A stretch of 64,000 nt of DNA, taken from the NCBI GenBank assembly GCA_038503065.1, contig JBCAMK010000001.1, forward strand, positions 2,232,001 through 2,296,000. The letters run 5' to 3'. The number at the start of each line of letters is the position of its first letter. The stretch's first letter is position 1. Under the pieces are notes generated by a model that saw nothing but the letters and a program-made list of their open reading frames with translations, did no database searches and had not been told where the DNA came from. Positions 22,288 to 37,700 of the stretch are shown piece by piece. The DNA comes from Paragyromitra xinjiangensis (taxonomy: Eukaryota > Ascomycota > Pezizomycetes > Pezizales > Discinaceae). The translations under genes were made by a program, and so were the position numbers.

Positions 22288-23936
22288 ATGGCTTCTTCAT
22301 TCCGTCGCTTGTCAAGTCGTTTGGTTGGGGCTGCTCCCAGTGCGCCGTTACGGCGACAGGCTCTTACTCGAGGTATGTTTCCCGTTTCTACCTCGCTTTA
22401 CGGCTCAGAAAACACTGGAATTGGCGAACGCAGGAGTTTAAAGCTTGGATTTAACTTCTATCTAGGGATGCGAACGACCGCCTCTAACAATGCCGCCTCG
22501 AATCTGAACATGCCAGCGCTGAGCCCTACCATGACAGAGGGGACTATCAGCAGCTGGAAAGTTAAAGAAGGTTTGTCTCATCTTCCTACAATTAAAGATG
22601 AGAAAAAGGCCGAAGACAAAGAAAAAACTATATGGAAATGGGAGGGCAACCAGTAGCTTGAGGGCTTAATGAAGTGCTAACGGAGTATTACTGTGGGGTA
22701 GGTGACGAATTTTCCGCTGGCGACGTCCTCCTCGAGATCGAAACCGACAAAGCCCAAATGGACGTCGAAGCACAAGATGATGGGATTATGGCCAAAATAA
22801 TGGTACATCTATACCCTAACCCTACCCACACATCTATTATCTGGTAGTTGCTTAAAAGCCCTTTCCTCTACAGATCAAAGCTGGCGCCAAAGCAGTTCAG
22901 GTTGGCACCCGTATTGGTGTCCTCGCAGAACAAGGCGATGATATCAGTTCCCTTGAAATCCCAGCCGAAGATGATGCTAGCCCTGGGCCAAAGTCAGTAG
23001 ATACCTTAACATCTAAACAAGATACTACCTCACCGCCCCCGGAGGATCGCCCCGCACAGGTCGAGTCTTCAGCTAAGTCAACCCCGGAAACATCACACAA
23101 ACATGCTACCCCAAAGACACCGCACACGCCTTCTCCATCTGTAGCGCATCTGCTCCGCGAGCACGGGATAGCCAAAGACGATGTCTCCAAGATTGCAGCG
23201 ACGGGACCCAAGGGAAGGCTGTTAAAGGGAGATGTGTTAGCCTTCCTCGGCCAAATTGACAAGAACTGGCCGAAAGAACTCGAGAGCAGAATCCACAAGG
23301 GTGGGAAGCTAGATCTAAGTAATATCAAGATTGCCGCTCCGAAGAAGGCGGAGAAGAAACCAGCGGAAGAGAAGAAGGTAGAGGTGCAGAGAGATGCGGA
23401 GCTGAAGCTTGAGATTTCATTTAGCGAGGTCCTCAAGGTGCAGAGTAAACTGCAAGGTGCGTCTGCAATCCATTCCCTGGCTTCCTCTGGTAGACCATTG
23501 ACAGATTGCAACAGCAACTCTCGGCGTTCATCTCCCCCTCTCGTCTTTTATTACCAAAGCCACCTCCAAAGCCAATCAGAATCTTCCTCCCTCATCCCTT
23601 CCTCTAACTGCATCTGATCTTTTTGACGAGATCCTCGGTCTTCCCGCCGCCTCACCCAGAGCCACTCGTGGATCATTTACCCCGCAAGTCACAGCGCTCC
23701 CATCAACATCATTCGTGGACTCTGCACTATCAACTGAGCTTGATATCATTGACATCCTTACTGGCGCTACCTCAAAAGCACCAGCGAAGAAATCGTTGCC
23801 ATCTACAGGAATTGCGGCGACGGGGCCTAATGTGATTAGTCTAACGGTACCAGTAGCCGAGGAGGGAAGAGCTAGGGTGTTTTTGGAGAGAGTTAAGGGA
23901 TATTTGGAGAAGGATCCTGGGAGCCTTGTTTTGTAG
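22288..23936 (+). CDS. PDX1: Pyruvate dehydrogenase complex protein X (E3-binding protein)
   Basis: Five exons: 22288-22372, 22466-22570, 22702-22802, 22874-23456 and 23515-23936, 431 residues. Introns are 93, 131, 71 and 58 bp. A basic mitochondrial presequence ([13 protein letters not shown]..) leads into a lipoyl domain (about residues 40-115) with [14 protein letters not shown] and the lipoylated lysine in [10 protein letters not shown] (K80). A Pro/Thr-rich linker follows, then a peripheral E3-binding domain (about 183-222, [27 protein letters not shown]). The C-terminal half has [13 protein letters not shown] and no HXXXDG catalytic motif of the acetyltransferase core, so this is the E3-binding protein and not E2 (LAT1). 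It should dock lipoamide dehydrogenase in the PDH complex in the matrix. Length is close to yeast Pdx1 (about 410). Intron 1 is a multiple of three and without a stop, so an intron-retained transcript would stay in frame. Confidence 0.93.
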
Positions 23937-26900
23937 ATGTTGATATGAGTTTCGGAGAGATGATGTTCTATTGAGTTCGTTCGTGCAGCGTGCTTAATAT
24001 GTCCTCCGGGTAAGAGCTATCTTGAACGAGTATTGCCAGCTAAGGGATGGTTCAAGTGAGTTCTAGGACGGGAGGTAAAATATCGTGATAGAAGAGCGGT
24101 CCGGCCGGGGTTTATTTGGTTTTTAGCAGGGCGGAAAATATATGGGAATGTACACAGGTTAAGACTGTGATCTTTAGACTAGTGATCTTTGGTACCTATT
24201 CTGGATCTGTTGTTGTGTAGCTTTACTTGCGCTTGCTTTTCGGAATTTCGTATCTCCTTTCATTCAGAACACTTATTAGACGTCCAATAATCTGCCCCCG
24301 AAGCTGCATGATTCACACGTGGTTCTTGTCGCCAAAACCGAATACCCTATAACTTAACGTCAGCACAATTAGAAGCTAACGTTTCTCCCCCGCACGAAGC
24401 CCTCTGCCACCAGGAATACATTGGAGTAAGCTTACCATGCATATTTCATCTCGGAGTGCTGTCCATCTCAGCGAAAGGGCACATATGAAGTCAAGGCATA
24501 TTTAAAAAAACAAAATAAAAAAACAAGCTGCAATAATGCGAATCCGCTCGCAGATCAATGCATGAGTCATTTTGAAGAACGAAAATTTCCTGCACGGACT
24601 TACATGAAATCGTGCTTCCATCTCTTCCTATCTGCAAGTTGCAGATAAGTTGGGGAAAACCCGCTTCCCCGAAGGAGGAAAAAATGGGGGAAAAGAAATT
24701 TTTCAAGAATATGAACTGGTTCTAGTGCAGATGTAATAACTTGCCTAGAGACCGTTCAGGTGGAGTCACCGCTGTGTTGTTTTTGGCCTGACTTCCCGGG
24801 GGTTGTGCTGATTTATGCAGATCTGCAGCTTGGTTGGAAATGTTACGAGAGGATATATATAAGTCATCATGATATTAAAAGGACGACATCATGATTTCGG
24901 AAGGGGTCTGTATAATGAGCTTGGGCCTCCTCTGTCCTCGGCATTTTTGATGGACGGTAGCCACGAAGTGATATCAGAGTCTGAGTACATAAAGTATCCT
25001 AAATCTTGGATACATCCACGGATCAATATATCTCTTTATATTATTGATCATATGGAAGTTTAAATACAAGCGACAATCCACATGCATCAGCTAGACGCTC
25101 ATCAATTGTGCCACCAACCAACAAGGCAACTGCCATGACCCAAGAGCTTCGCGATGGTAACATACATGTAGTGCCATGGAGATCATCTCTAGATGCATAC
25201 GCATGATAGTTTATCCGAAAAAGAAGTGGGGTTCGGCCCGCAAACGTCCGAGTGATGAATTATGATCATCTATAAGTATCTCGAAGAAAATCATATGAAG
25301 CTCATGAAATTCACCTCCATTCGTTTACACTTTCCCCATATTTCTTGCAACCCTGTTCAAGATCTTGAATCAAGATTTTCATCTTTGTCGCAGATCGTCC
25401 AAGGGCAGCTGCTTTCGTCGAGTTTGAAATAGGCAGCCAAGAGCCACGGGTGCTTTAGCTCTACCTTAGAGTAAATGAAGTTGGTGGGTGTACCGCTGTC
25501 AAGTGGGTCGGCCCGTCCACCAGCCAGCCCCCGTCTTGAAGCTCGGGAACCCAATAGAAATAAGGGTAGGTAAAGCTGTAATATAGTCGACCTATGTGCA
25601 CCTATAATTTTACTCTGGATCTCGTAGGAACTACTGGTATAGAAGTAACTATCACTAAGTAGGTACACAACCGCTACTATACGGTCTAGTAGAGGGGAAA
25701 TCTAGAAGATGTGCACATGTGGGCCTAACGGCCTTATCATAAACCGTTACTCATGCCCACTTCTGCTATGCCTTTACCCCACCCATGCAGACTCCGTTGC
25801 CTCCCTCGATCCTAACATCGCAGAAGTTCGTCCCATTTCACTCTACCTATTACCTTCACTCCCTACCCCTATCAACAACACTCATCCCGCCAACAAATGT
25901 TTCCCCCCACTAAAATTTCATACTCTAAAAACCCCGCGGATCGTAGTCATGTCGCTGGAATCGGCGCATGAGAGGCACGTTAGCGGGGCTATGCGTGCAT
26001 CTAATCAAATGTGGTAGATCGGGGTATCCCCTCGAAAAAGCACGTAATGCACTCGATACCTCATCTGTGTTCTCTAAGAAAAAAATTGCTTTTCCTGGCC
26101 GGATGTGCTTTCCATCGCCTGGATAGATGTCTACCCTTCAAAATTGACAGAGTAGACTTCAGGAACCCCGCCTTCCGCACGTATGCCGGGTTTCGTAAAT
26201 CCCGAAGCTGTATAAGTATACCGGTATCCCACCTCACCACTCCCATATTAAATTGGAACGAAAAGAAAGGAAGGGGAGAGAAAAAGGAAAGAGAGAAAAA
26301 GAAAGTAGTGCGATTAAATGGAACAGGGTAGCGGTCGAATGTTGTTCCCGCTTCACAAGCTTCAAGATTTGGTCTGTAGGGATGAGAGATGCTTTTTATA
26401 CGAGAAGTCGCCATATCTTTCGATCACATGATGTCTTTACATGAATCGGCTAAACATATCATAGATCTCTAGTCTGAATAATCCAAAGGAGAGTCAGACT
26501 TCCTTTTTAAAATGATATGCCTACTTTTTCACCCTGAGTTTTGTAGATACGGATTCTATCGTATAGTAGTGCCTAGAAGTCTGAAATCTTTCCAGAACAT
26601 CGCCCACGTGAGGCTTGATTAAAGTCTAGAACTGGCCCAGGAACAGTTGTTCCCAAAACATCGTGTGATTCGGGTCCAGACCACAACCACAACCGTTCCA
26701 GGTGCGGCTCCGCGCGCGTGGCCCGTGCGCATTGCGGGGGAGGTGAACAGAAGCAAGAGGTAGCCTCGGCAGCATCCGAGGAGGGCCCGTTTCGAAATTC
26801 AAATCTCAGCTATGCAGTCTTAAACGGTGCCAAACCCGTTTTATCAAACCAACTCCCACGTGTAGATTTCGGAATTCCCGAATAAAAAGGGGGAAAATAA

Positions 26901-28861
26901 AACGAAAAGAAAGGAGATTTTCTTGGGGAAAAAAAGGCATCAACTATAGTTTCAAGAATATCCTATTATGTAAAACTTCCGCTGTAACACAACCCCCCAC
27001 CGGACCGATGCCCCGGGGTCCTGAATCCCCACGCCTTGTAAAGAGGGCTTAGGAAGAGATCATGATTCAACGATTTCATCGAGGTCACGAGTCTCGAATC
27101 GGAAACAAGCACTAGAAGGAAGCTGAGAGATTAAAAACCTCAGCCAGGGGGTGATCTTCCATGCATCGCCGTTTCTAAACTTTTCGGGACTCATTTTTCG
27201 AGACACAAGAGCCAAAAAATCAGAAAACCTGCCGGAGAAATCTTGATAGCCCCAATCGTTATCAGCACCGGAGTAGGCACCTGCAGTTCAGATGAACGGG
27301 TAGATATCGATAAAGGAGGAAGTTGTGTATCAGGCATATCACAATAAAAATTCTTTGGCAAATAGATAATAGGCCCGAAAGAAGTAACCCGAACCCCCGT
27401 AGAGCTGGCAGATGGGAGGGGGATCGCAGAACAAGATCGAAAAAACACTCCGAACAGGCACACAATCCAGAGTGGCAGCATCCCCGTGCCAGGTTTTGTT
27501 TCCTCCTCCTTATCACGAGCTGTCATGGTTTAGCCTACCCATTTCCAGAAACAACCCTCCCCATTATCTTAAGTACATGTACCCATACCCAAATACCCAG
27601 CCCATGGAAGCTGAGTTATCCAGGGGTGACAAAAAAAAACATCGGAATCATAAATCGGAAATCGGAAATCGGAATCGAGAAACACCCCGCGCCTTCTCTT
27701 CTCGCCTTGATCTCTTGAAACCCACCACGCGCGCGCAGCTAGTGACAATCCCCTAGGTGAGAAAAATCGGCAAGAAGTACGAAGTACGTGGTACATCGGA
27801 ACCACATCGCAAAAAGTATTACCCCGCCAAGAAACAAAAGTAGCCTTACGGTAGGGGGCAAGTTTAGTTGGTCATAAAATATGTTGTCACATGTAGGAGC
27901 CAGCCAAGCAATACAGAGTGTATTGGAGAAAAGACGAACGGTCGTGGTAGACCTGATGATCTAGGAGCCTCAACAAGAGAAAATCATTGCCTACAGTAGG
28001 AAAACACGCGAAGAAGATCATACCCATCAGAACATAAAAATAGAAAAAATAACAGCACTTGAAACGGTACAACAAATAACCCCTCCATGGACCGTGCCTG
28101 TAGAATACCCCACCATCTAACCCCACCCCCACCACTGATCATGTAAGACATAGATCAAATAGTAATTCAGGGAACACGCCAGCTACGTAAAAAAAAATCA
28201 TAAGCAGTATGTTGGAGAGAAGAGAGCGGTGATAAAAAAAAGGACCATTCATGATGCGAGAGAGAAGACCTATAAAATGAACAAGAAAGCAATCCAATTC
28301 TCGCCGAAAGAAACCCGCTTCCCGTTTCCAAGCCGTAAAATGTAAAACAGAGAAATGAGAGGAATAACATTGATGAGAGAACATGAACACCTAGTTTGAC
28401 AGACAAGATCCGTTATCCCCGGTTTTTGCGCTCCCGTCGCTTTGATCGATGCGTAGATGTCCAGGGCGCAGGTACACCACAAGTCGCACCTGGAATGAGC
28501 TGCCAAGCCATCTCACCTCCTTGACCATGGCTGGCCCCACATTGTTGCTGCACGTAGCTTTATCCACCGATATACCATTTCATTTCTTCAAACACAAACA
28601 CGAAACACGACAGCAACCATTCATAGAAGAATAGGGTTCGTTAGGATCAAGAAAAATATGTAGACCCCACTCCCCCATTTTGAACCTCAAACTCATCCTA
28701 GCCCCTTTCTTCTTGAATGTTTTTCCTTTAAGTAAGAGAGAAGCCCCCAATTAAAACCTCTAGCAAGCGCACTAGACCCCAACCATCACCAAATATTTTC
28801 GATATCACCGTAGACCTTTTACAGCCAACGTTGACTTGGAGCAAAGAAATCAAGCATTGAT
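23937..28861. other. 4.9-kb region without a recognisable gene
   Basis: Only short frames with no family resemblance. The last few hundred bases before 28862 are likely PP1 3' UTR. I saw no tRNA-like B-box and no transposon end. Confidence 0.4.
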
Positions 28862-30083
<1,222 letters not shown>

Positions 30084-33015
30084 TGTGTGTGTACACAAGC
30101 GAAAAGGGAGGGGATGGAAAGGAAAGAAAAAGGAAAATGGCGAAGGGAAGAGGGTTTAAAGGAACGGGAACCGGGAGTTAAGTCTGTTGGGTGCTCGGAT
30201 CTGAGTATCTCACGCGTTTCGGGTTAGCCCGGACCTTATTCTTTTTTTTTGCTGGCTCCGAGGCACGAGCAGACTGTAACGAAGATGGCGGTAGTAGTGT
30301 AGATGAAGTGGAAAAGGTGTACATACCTAGTGGGTGTTGTGGATTTCTACGAGATAGAGTGGTTCTTTGACGAGACCGTCGAGCGCGGAGTGGCTTTGCG
30401 CTCTCGTGCAGCTGCTAGCGGGCGATAGGGCAAATTTTCGTTGCGGTACGCAGGGGCTTTTGTTGGTGGACGAAAATCCTGAGGGCAATAGAGAGGAAGA
30501 ATAACACTCAGAGAGACAAATCTACACCGCCTTTGTCTCTGGCACAGATGTATTCTCGTTATGATCGCTGCTGATAAGAAGAGATTACTTTGTTGGCAGA
30601 GTCAAATATTGTGATGATTCGTGGTATTTTTGACAGTGCACAATAGATGACGGAGGGGTTGTGTTAGTTTAGACAGTCGTTAGAGGCCGGAACAGAGACA
30701 CAACAAGGAGAGCAAGGCTGTGTGTTGTGAAGAGTGTGTGTGTGTGTGCGTGGTGTGTATGTGTGTGTTTGAGGGAGTAAGTGCAGGAGGGTAACGAGAA
30801 TCTTCAACGGGGGGAGACAGGAACAGTAGCGGCGAAAAAAAGTGAAGGCGGCTGCTTGTTAAGACTGACGATGCGACAGAGAAAGCTAGGCAACGAAGCG
30901 ATGTTCGAAAGTCTGGTGGGGACTGATGGTGGAGAAGAAGAAAGAAGGATTCACAACGACAGCGGAGAAGATCAGTGAACTGTTATGAGGAGATAGGGCA
31001 GGAGGTGGAGTTGCACGGCCGCGCAGTTGTTATTATGAGCGGCGGTGGTCGAAAGGATTTTGGATTGGTGTGGTAGTGGTGTGGGTGGTGGAGGTTGGCT
31101 TTTGGCTTCGACCGAGTAGGGGCTAGGAAGAAGGGCAAAAAAAGAAAAGAAAAACGAACAGGAAGGAAAAAGGAAAAATGAATAGAAAACAAAACAGTTT
31201 TGGCAGCCAGCAGGAATGGATGAAGCAACAAATCCCGTACAACCTTCTGGCTCCTTTCACCAGACTCTTTCTCACCGTTCCTAAACGTCTCTACCATGCT
31301 GCTATTCACCGACTTCTGGTTGAAAATGCACAGGATTCCTCCGTTGCCGCAACCATGCTCTGGTGTCATCCTTTGTGCGCTCTGGCACGGATAAACATGT
31401 GGCCCAGATGGGAAATCACTGGAATACGGAAAACCACAGGCAAGGACCGTTTGTTGCAGGCTCCACGACCTACTGCACAGAGGAATAATAAACAGAGCAT
31501 CTCTTTACAACCAGCCGGACGGGTTCAAGAACCAACCGTCGCTGGGTTCCGTTAGCCTCTTTCGCTTTGCCCCTTGTTTCTTTTTATGGAACGGAGTCAA
31601 GGTCTCTTGGACCTAAACTTCCTCAGATGGGCGCGGGCATTAAACTCTCAGGGCAAAACGTTAATTGACACTTGGGGAAAGTAGATATTTGGGCCTACTG
31701 TCAGCAAGGTGGTGGGCTAGAATCTCAAGGTTCCTGGAAAAGCAATGGCACTGCAAGGTTGGCAATAGATTGTTACCGAGTGATCTTTATGAGTAGATCC
31801 CCGAGTATGCAAATAAACGGGAAACGGGGCAAAAAGTATGAAATGATAAGGGTTCGTAGCAAGATATCTGGATACGTACAGGCACACATGTGCATTATCA
31901 GAATACCTGAATGCTATACTTCTGGGTAAATCAGCAGTGTTTAAACCGTCCATTTGAAAATCTAACGCAGCCGAAGCATAATAGGTAAAAGAAGGATATA
32001 GGCACGGGTCCACTTTAAACTTGAGGAATTCACCACAATAGGGGGAAAGAGAGTGTCATAAGGGGAATGAGCGAATACAGTATATATATACATGTATATT
32101 GACTGTACATCGTCAAGCGTCTAGGAGTGGTTGCCGGAGTCGGGTGGTGAGCTATCGTGAACTTCGTCTCTTCCTTTCCCGTAATCTCCGTGCGAAGAGA
32201 TGGAGCCGATGGGGATACAAGCAGGTAGCGCACCGCTGCAGCAAGCAGCTGCTGGTAGGTGTGGCTCTCCGTTCCTTCAACAAACCCCCACGCATTCCGC
32301 AGTATCCGAGTTGGGCATCCGGACGCGAAACGTCCGTCGCACAAACAAAGAGAAGGAGAGACGACCGACTCGTCCAAAACTTCATTCATATTCATCTCTT
32401 TGCCGCAGACTGCAGACACAGAGAAGGAACTCAACTGCATTTTCAATGCTTTCCCAAAGAAGAAGAAAAAACAAGAAACAAACATCGACATTGACAAGGA
32501 GTGAATGGGATGCGAGCAGGCATCGAATCCACGGTCCATACAAGCTCTCTGATCGGCAGAGTAAGCAGAGGTGCGAATAGTTTCCCTGCTTGTTCGGCCA
32601 ATTCTATCCTCGTTGAACTGATCAGGAATGCCTGGATTTGGAGATCCTTTTTGCGGGCAGACGTCGGATTCGGTGGAGGTGATACCACTAGGCAACAGCA
32701 CGCGACCGGTACACACAGGCGGAAAAGCCAGCTGGTGACGCCTGTTGGTCCCAGGGATCGTGAGAGCCGAAAGCCTTGGCTAACCGATAACGATAACCTC
32801 CGCGCCTCTCCAACGTCCCCACGTATTGCATGATCTGAACGGCACCAGGTTCCCGGGTCCTTCACAGTGTCGTGGCCCTCCTCCTCTTTCTTCCCTTACT
32901 CCACCACAAAATTCAATACCAACACCATATACCCCCGTCTTATCTCATCCCCAGTCACTCCACACTCAATCAGCCAAACCTTTATCCTCCCTGCAAACTG
33001 CACTCTCCGTGAAAC
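30084..33015. other. Intergenic, PP1 to GABA aminotransferase
   Basis: A 2.9-kb divergent intergenic region that should hold promoters and leaders of both genes. A GT microsatellite is at 30734-30748. The stretch just before 33016 is pyrimidine-rich, as in fungal promoters. Long frames on both strands near 32030-32716 overlap each other and resemble nothing known to me. Confidence 0.4.
30734..30748. repeat. GT dinucleotide microsatellite
   Basis: A run of about seven to eight GT units, followed by an interrupted GT-rich stretch to about 30770. Confidence 0.8.
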
Positions 33016-34771
33016 ATGACATCGTTGCTCCTTCGTTCAGCCCCTTTGGGAGCTCGTACTATTAGAGCTGCTCACAACCAGTCATCTCCATTGCTCCGCA
33101 ATGCATACGCGACACTCTCGGCTGCTTCGCCATACTTCAACAATGAGCCGAGCAAACCCTCCGTGACGACATCCATCCCTGGCCCTATCTCGAAGAAAGC
33201 AATTGATGAGTTGGACAGTGTTTTTGACACAAGAAGCCTGAACATGATTTGCGACTATGAGAAAAGTGTGGGGAATTATATTGCGGACCTAGACGGTAAT
33301 GTGGGGTTTCATGTCAATGGCTAAATGCGCGCACTTGCTAACCGGCCCTTTGAATGTTTTCCAGATGTTGCTGGACGTGTAGGTTTTCCATGCATTGAGA
33401 GTGCGTCTTTGGTTTTTCCCGGTTGGTTGACATTAAATAGTTACTCCCAGATTGCTTCGATTCCGGTTGGCTACAATAACCCACATCTTCATGCCACCGC
33501 TTCTTCTCCGGAATCAATTAATTTCATAGTCAATCGTCCCGCGCTCGGCAACTTCCCGCCTGGAAACTGGGCTTCTATCCTAAAGAGCGGAATCCTCTCT
33601 GTTGCCCCAAAAGGTTTGAATCAAGTCTTTACTGGTATGGCTGGGTCCGATGCCATCGAGACATCGTATAAGGCTGCATTCATTTATAGGCGTCGCATTG
33701 AGCGCGGTGAGGATGTTGAATTCACAGCGCAGGAAATTGACAGTGCCATGAAGAATCAGTCGCCAGGTTCTCCGAACCTTGCCATCATGAGTTTCAAGAA
33801 GGCTTTCCATGGAAGACTCTTCGGAAGTTTGAGCACCACCAGGAGTAAGCCGGTTCATAAGCTTGATATCCCCGCGTTCAATTGGCCACAGGCTTCTTTC
33901 CCGGTGTTGAAATACCCGCTGGAAGACAATGTCGAGGCAAATAAAAGAGAAGAAGAACGTTGCCTTGCAGAAGTTGAAGACATCATCAAGTCTTGGCACT
34001 GTCCAATTGCGGCAGTTGTCATTGAACCCATCCAATCTGAGGGAGGCGACAACCATGCGTCACCGGTATTCTTCAAGGGGCTCCGGGAGATCACCAAGAG
34101 GCATGGGATACTCTTTATTGTCGACGAGGTTCAGACTGGCGTAGGCGCCACAGGTAAATTTTGGGCCCATGAGCACTGGGAACTCGATTCACCGCCCGAT
34201 ATGGTGACCTTTTCTAAGAAAGCGCAGACTGCCGGCTACTACTTTGGCAACCCATTGTTGAGACCCAATTTGCCTTACAGACAGTTTAATACCTGGATGG
34301 GAGACCCAGTAAGGGCAATTCTATTCCGTGGCATTATCGAAGAGATTCAAAGGCTAGACTTGGTTAAAAACGCTGTAAGAAAGGCCACCTGATTGCTTGC
34401 ATCGTGCTTATGCTAACAGGTTCTAATTGAGACTAGGCCGAAACGGGCGCGTACCTCTATTCAGGCCTTAAAGACCTCTCCTCCAAATATCCTGACAAAA
34501 TTAAGAATCTCAGAGGGAAGGACCGCGGAACTTTCATCGCCTGGGACACTCCAGACAGAGATGCTTTCTTAAAGAAGATGAAGACTGTTGGTATCAACAT
34601 CGGTGGATCTGGAGAGTCTGCGGTGAGGCTAAGGCCCATGCTAGTATTCCAGAAGCACCACGGTCCGTAAGCCCTTTGATAAAAATAAACTAATCATCGA
34701 TCGGGTGCTGACTTTCTCCGATTGCAGCCAACATCTTACTCGAGAGAATTGAGGAGGCTTTCAAAGCTTAA
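33016..34771 (+). CDS. UGA1: 4-aminobutyrate aminotransferase (GABA transaminase)
   Basis: Five exons: 33016-33300, 33365-33378, 33441-34374, 34437-34662 and 34728-34771, 500 residues. The enzyme transfers the amino group of GABA to 2-oxoglutarate, giving succinate semialdehyde and glutamate, with PLP, and is a class-III aminotransferase in the GABA shunt. Diagnostic blocks are IASIPVGYNNPHL, FTGMAGSDAIET, VVIEPIQSEGGDNHA, ILFIVDEVQTGVGATG with the PLP aspartate in DEVQ, and TFSKKAQTAGYYF, whose lysine (359 or 360) holds the cofactor. The N-terminus is basic and Ala/Leu-rich, a likely mitochondrial presequence, although in yeast the enzyme is cytosolic. Exon 2 is only 14 bp, yet it is needed to restore the conserved DGN-x-LLDVYSQIAS. 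Its upstream donor (GTGGGG at 33301) is unusual. The last exon encodes ANILLERIEEAFKA. Confidence 0.92.
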
Positions 34772-37700
34772 GACCATTTCGCGCATATAATAGTAGGAAA
34801 TAATCGTTCTTTCGACGGCACTGATACCGTTTAGTAGCTTTTTGTACAAACTACAAATCATGTATTTTTTTTCCCTTAACGTTTGGTAGTTTTAAGCGTT
34901 TTCTTCGCGACTGAAACTATGTCATTTGGTGTCGGATTGTTTTCGCGATGATTCGGAGTAGTGGTTACTCTTCCCTATCGCAATACCTTTGCCTTCACCT
35001 CTAGTCACTCGTCCAGCGTCGGCAACCACGGCAACGCACATCACAATGGGCGCAATCACGCATAATAAGGTTTCCTGGAAATGCGATATCCCAATTCTTG
35101 CTTCCTGCATGTTTTGGGGGATTTACGGTTTTTGTTGCCACGTCATATGTACCCCTCATCTGCCTACTTCTCCTACTCCTCTTCTCGCTGTCAGGAATAC
35201 GGCGACTAAAAGGAAGAAGAAACAAAACAGGAGATGTGCGAGGTGGTGTATGTATGCTTATGTACGAGTATGTACGTACGTACGTTTGGATAAGTAGTGT
35301 GGTGTTTTTCTGTAATAACACAGCCGAATTATTTTGTGGTACCGACGATCATCCCACCCACAAGCTGGACAGGGCACCACAACCCACGCCCGCATCTGCA
35401 TATCCACACATCCTCCACATGCATACCCACACCCACATAAACAAAAGAATAATACACCCGCACTCTCCACACCATCCCATCCATATTTCATCCATCCATC
35501 CCATCCTTAGCTTCTTTCCTACCCTTGCATGCCATGCCAGAACACCCACCACCGCGTCGGCATTTATTTTTAAAAATTGATCGGATTTTGGATTTGAGAG
35601 AAATATCTATCTTTTTGCGATACGTTTCTCCTGCGTCTCCCGCAATTGCGTATGTCAAATCTGCGTTTCGGCGACGCACTGACCTTCAATCTGACAGTGT
35701 CGCAACATCCTGGATCGTGATCACTTATCATCCGTTTGTTACGTGCTTGAACGACAGGTGCAGATATGTATGTGCGTTTGAACTAGGAGGTGCTGAAGGT
35801 GAAAGGCAATAAGAGAGGGGAGAGGGTTAGGGTAGCGTTTTGGCGACCGGCTAAATTGTAAGCTGCGGTTTGTTTGTTTTGTAGCTGGCCCCGCTGCTTC
35901 TTTCTCCTCCCCTCTACTATCGTCTCATCTTTCGGTTATGCTTCCTTTCTTTTATGTGTATTCTGAAGCCACATGAGCAGCACGGACGCTGAGAGGAAGT
36001 TAGCATTGGTTGAGTCGATAGATATAGATTATTTCGACTGGACAGACTTTTGCTGCTCTACTGCTCGGCTGTGCTATGCATGTATGTACATGTATTGTGC
36101 ATGGAAGAATCGCTGAAATATGCAATAACTAATTTACATGATACGATGCAGCATCGGTGGATTTCATTCGCGATAGGTCTTTCCCACCAATCGAAAGATG
36201 CGACGAAAGAAACACAGTTCATCTTCCTCCTCCCCCTCCTCCGGTTCTGCCGGTGTTCAATGTGTCATAGGAAAAGCTCCTCTAGTCACCGGATGCAACG
36301 CAAGAGTCTGTTCGAATCATCGTTCGGCACGAAACTTTGGAAGGAGTAAATCCAAAACGCGCAAAAAAATGATTCAATCCTAACGATGCTGTGGGAGACC
36401 CGAAGGCCTTCCGTCGTACGAATAAATCTACAGATCATCGATTTATAACAAAGTAACCATCGTGGTTCCAGGGTTTATCGGCACCAGCGCCATTATGACT
36501 TGAAGCAGGAGTCAACAAGGCGCAAGTCCCGCAAACACTCCGTCGTGGGCTAGTAGCACGAAGAATTAAGGAGATTGACCTAATAAGCTTTCTTTTGTGA
36601 GGTCCGGTAGATACTCAGATACACAGTACTAAGCTTATATGGCTGAAGGTGGCTTATAAATATTCAGTTAGCCTGGTGGTGCTATACGAGTGATACTCTA
36701 TGATCGGCTGTTCGTGGTAAGGATCGAGAATTGGCATATAGTAGTCCGAGGATCTGTAAACAGTTTCGGGGTCATAAGCTATAAGTAGTCTAGTAGGGTG
36801 GTTTCCTTTGAAGATGTATGAATGGAAGGTATATGGTACATGTAGTTCCCATGCAAAAGTGTTAACCAACCAGAGCAGAGAATTGAGAAAGTAGGAACCA
36901 TGTGCCGAAATTGGTGCCGATATCCTCATACAGTAAACGAGCAGAAGGTTAAGAAGCGATATGCAAGTACACAAGATTACATGTAGGTGGTACTTCAACG
37001 GGCCGACATGCTTGCGCAATGTACTCTAAATAAAGAGGATTTATATAACGATCTGAAACTGTCTCAGCTGAAGCATATCTATGAACCCTGTCACGAGTCT
37101 TACTCTACATGGCAAAACATTGGTAACACCAAAAATTCTTCCATCTTCCGTCTTCCGATAAGTACCTCCGAAAAAAACACAAACGCGAAAAGCGCCGTTG
37201 TGGCCTCGGCGGCGTTGCATATTATGAGACAGTGAGTAGTTTATAGTGGAATGATGATCATCGCGCACCAGTAGCACAACTTTCCCTTTTTCTCCGGCTC
37301 AAATATAATCTAAGATTGATAAAACCGGCACAAGACTTTCCCATCCTTAAGACCCTAAAAGGGGGTCTTCCTAAAAGGGGGGTAAAAGTAAAGCAAATCC
37401 AGGAATGATCCGTTGATCGGGTGATAACAGTCTCGTGAACGGTCCTGGGCCCTGAAAACATCCGAAACACTACCGTAGTACAACACCAGAGTTAACCCTC
37501 CGTTTCACATAGAAATATCAATCTCCTCTAAAATCCTAGCCCTAGCCGTGTCAAGATTTGAGATAAAGGTCTTGCTCAAGAGTCAAAATTGTCAACTGAG
37601 TAGCCCTCCGCCCGCATTTATAATAGCATTTATACGTAAATAAAAGATCTTTTTGCGTTCTTAATTAATGAGAACCGTATATATCTACAGGCTTTTCCGC

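Noticed and set aside
30983..31369. 128-codon minus-strand frame
   Set aside because: Low-complexity Phe/Leu and His/Pro stretches from purine-rich sequence; no family resemblance.
32030..32716. 228-codon minus-strand frame, with plus-strand frames of 126-131 codons over the same bases
   Set aside because: Both strands are open across the same interval, neither shows a domain, and the minus frame includes a poly-Phe run from a simple A-rich tract. It lies in the promoter side of the GABA aminotransferase gene.
36308..36320. GTTCGAATC word resembling a tRNA B-box
   Set aside because: No matching A-box, acceptor stem or anticodon arm upstream.
36654..37019. 121-codon minus-strand frame with one hydrophobic segment
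   Set aside because: No homologous pattern or intron context; AT-rich desert sequence.
37348..37368. Hairpin AAGACCC/GGGTCTT
   Set aside because: Seven-bp stem only; can arise by chance and has no associated gene.
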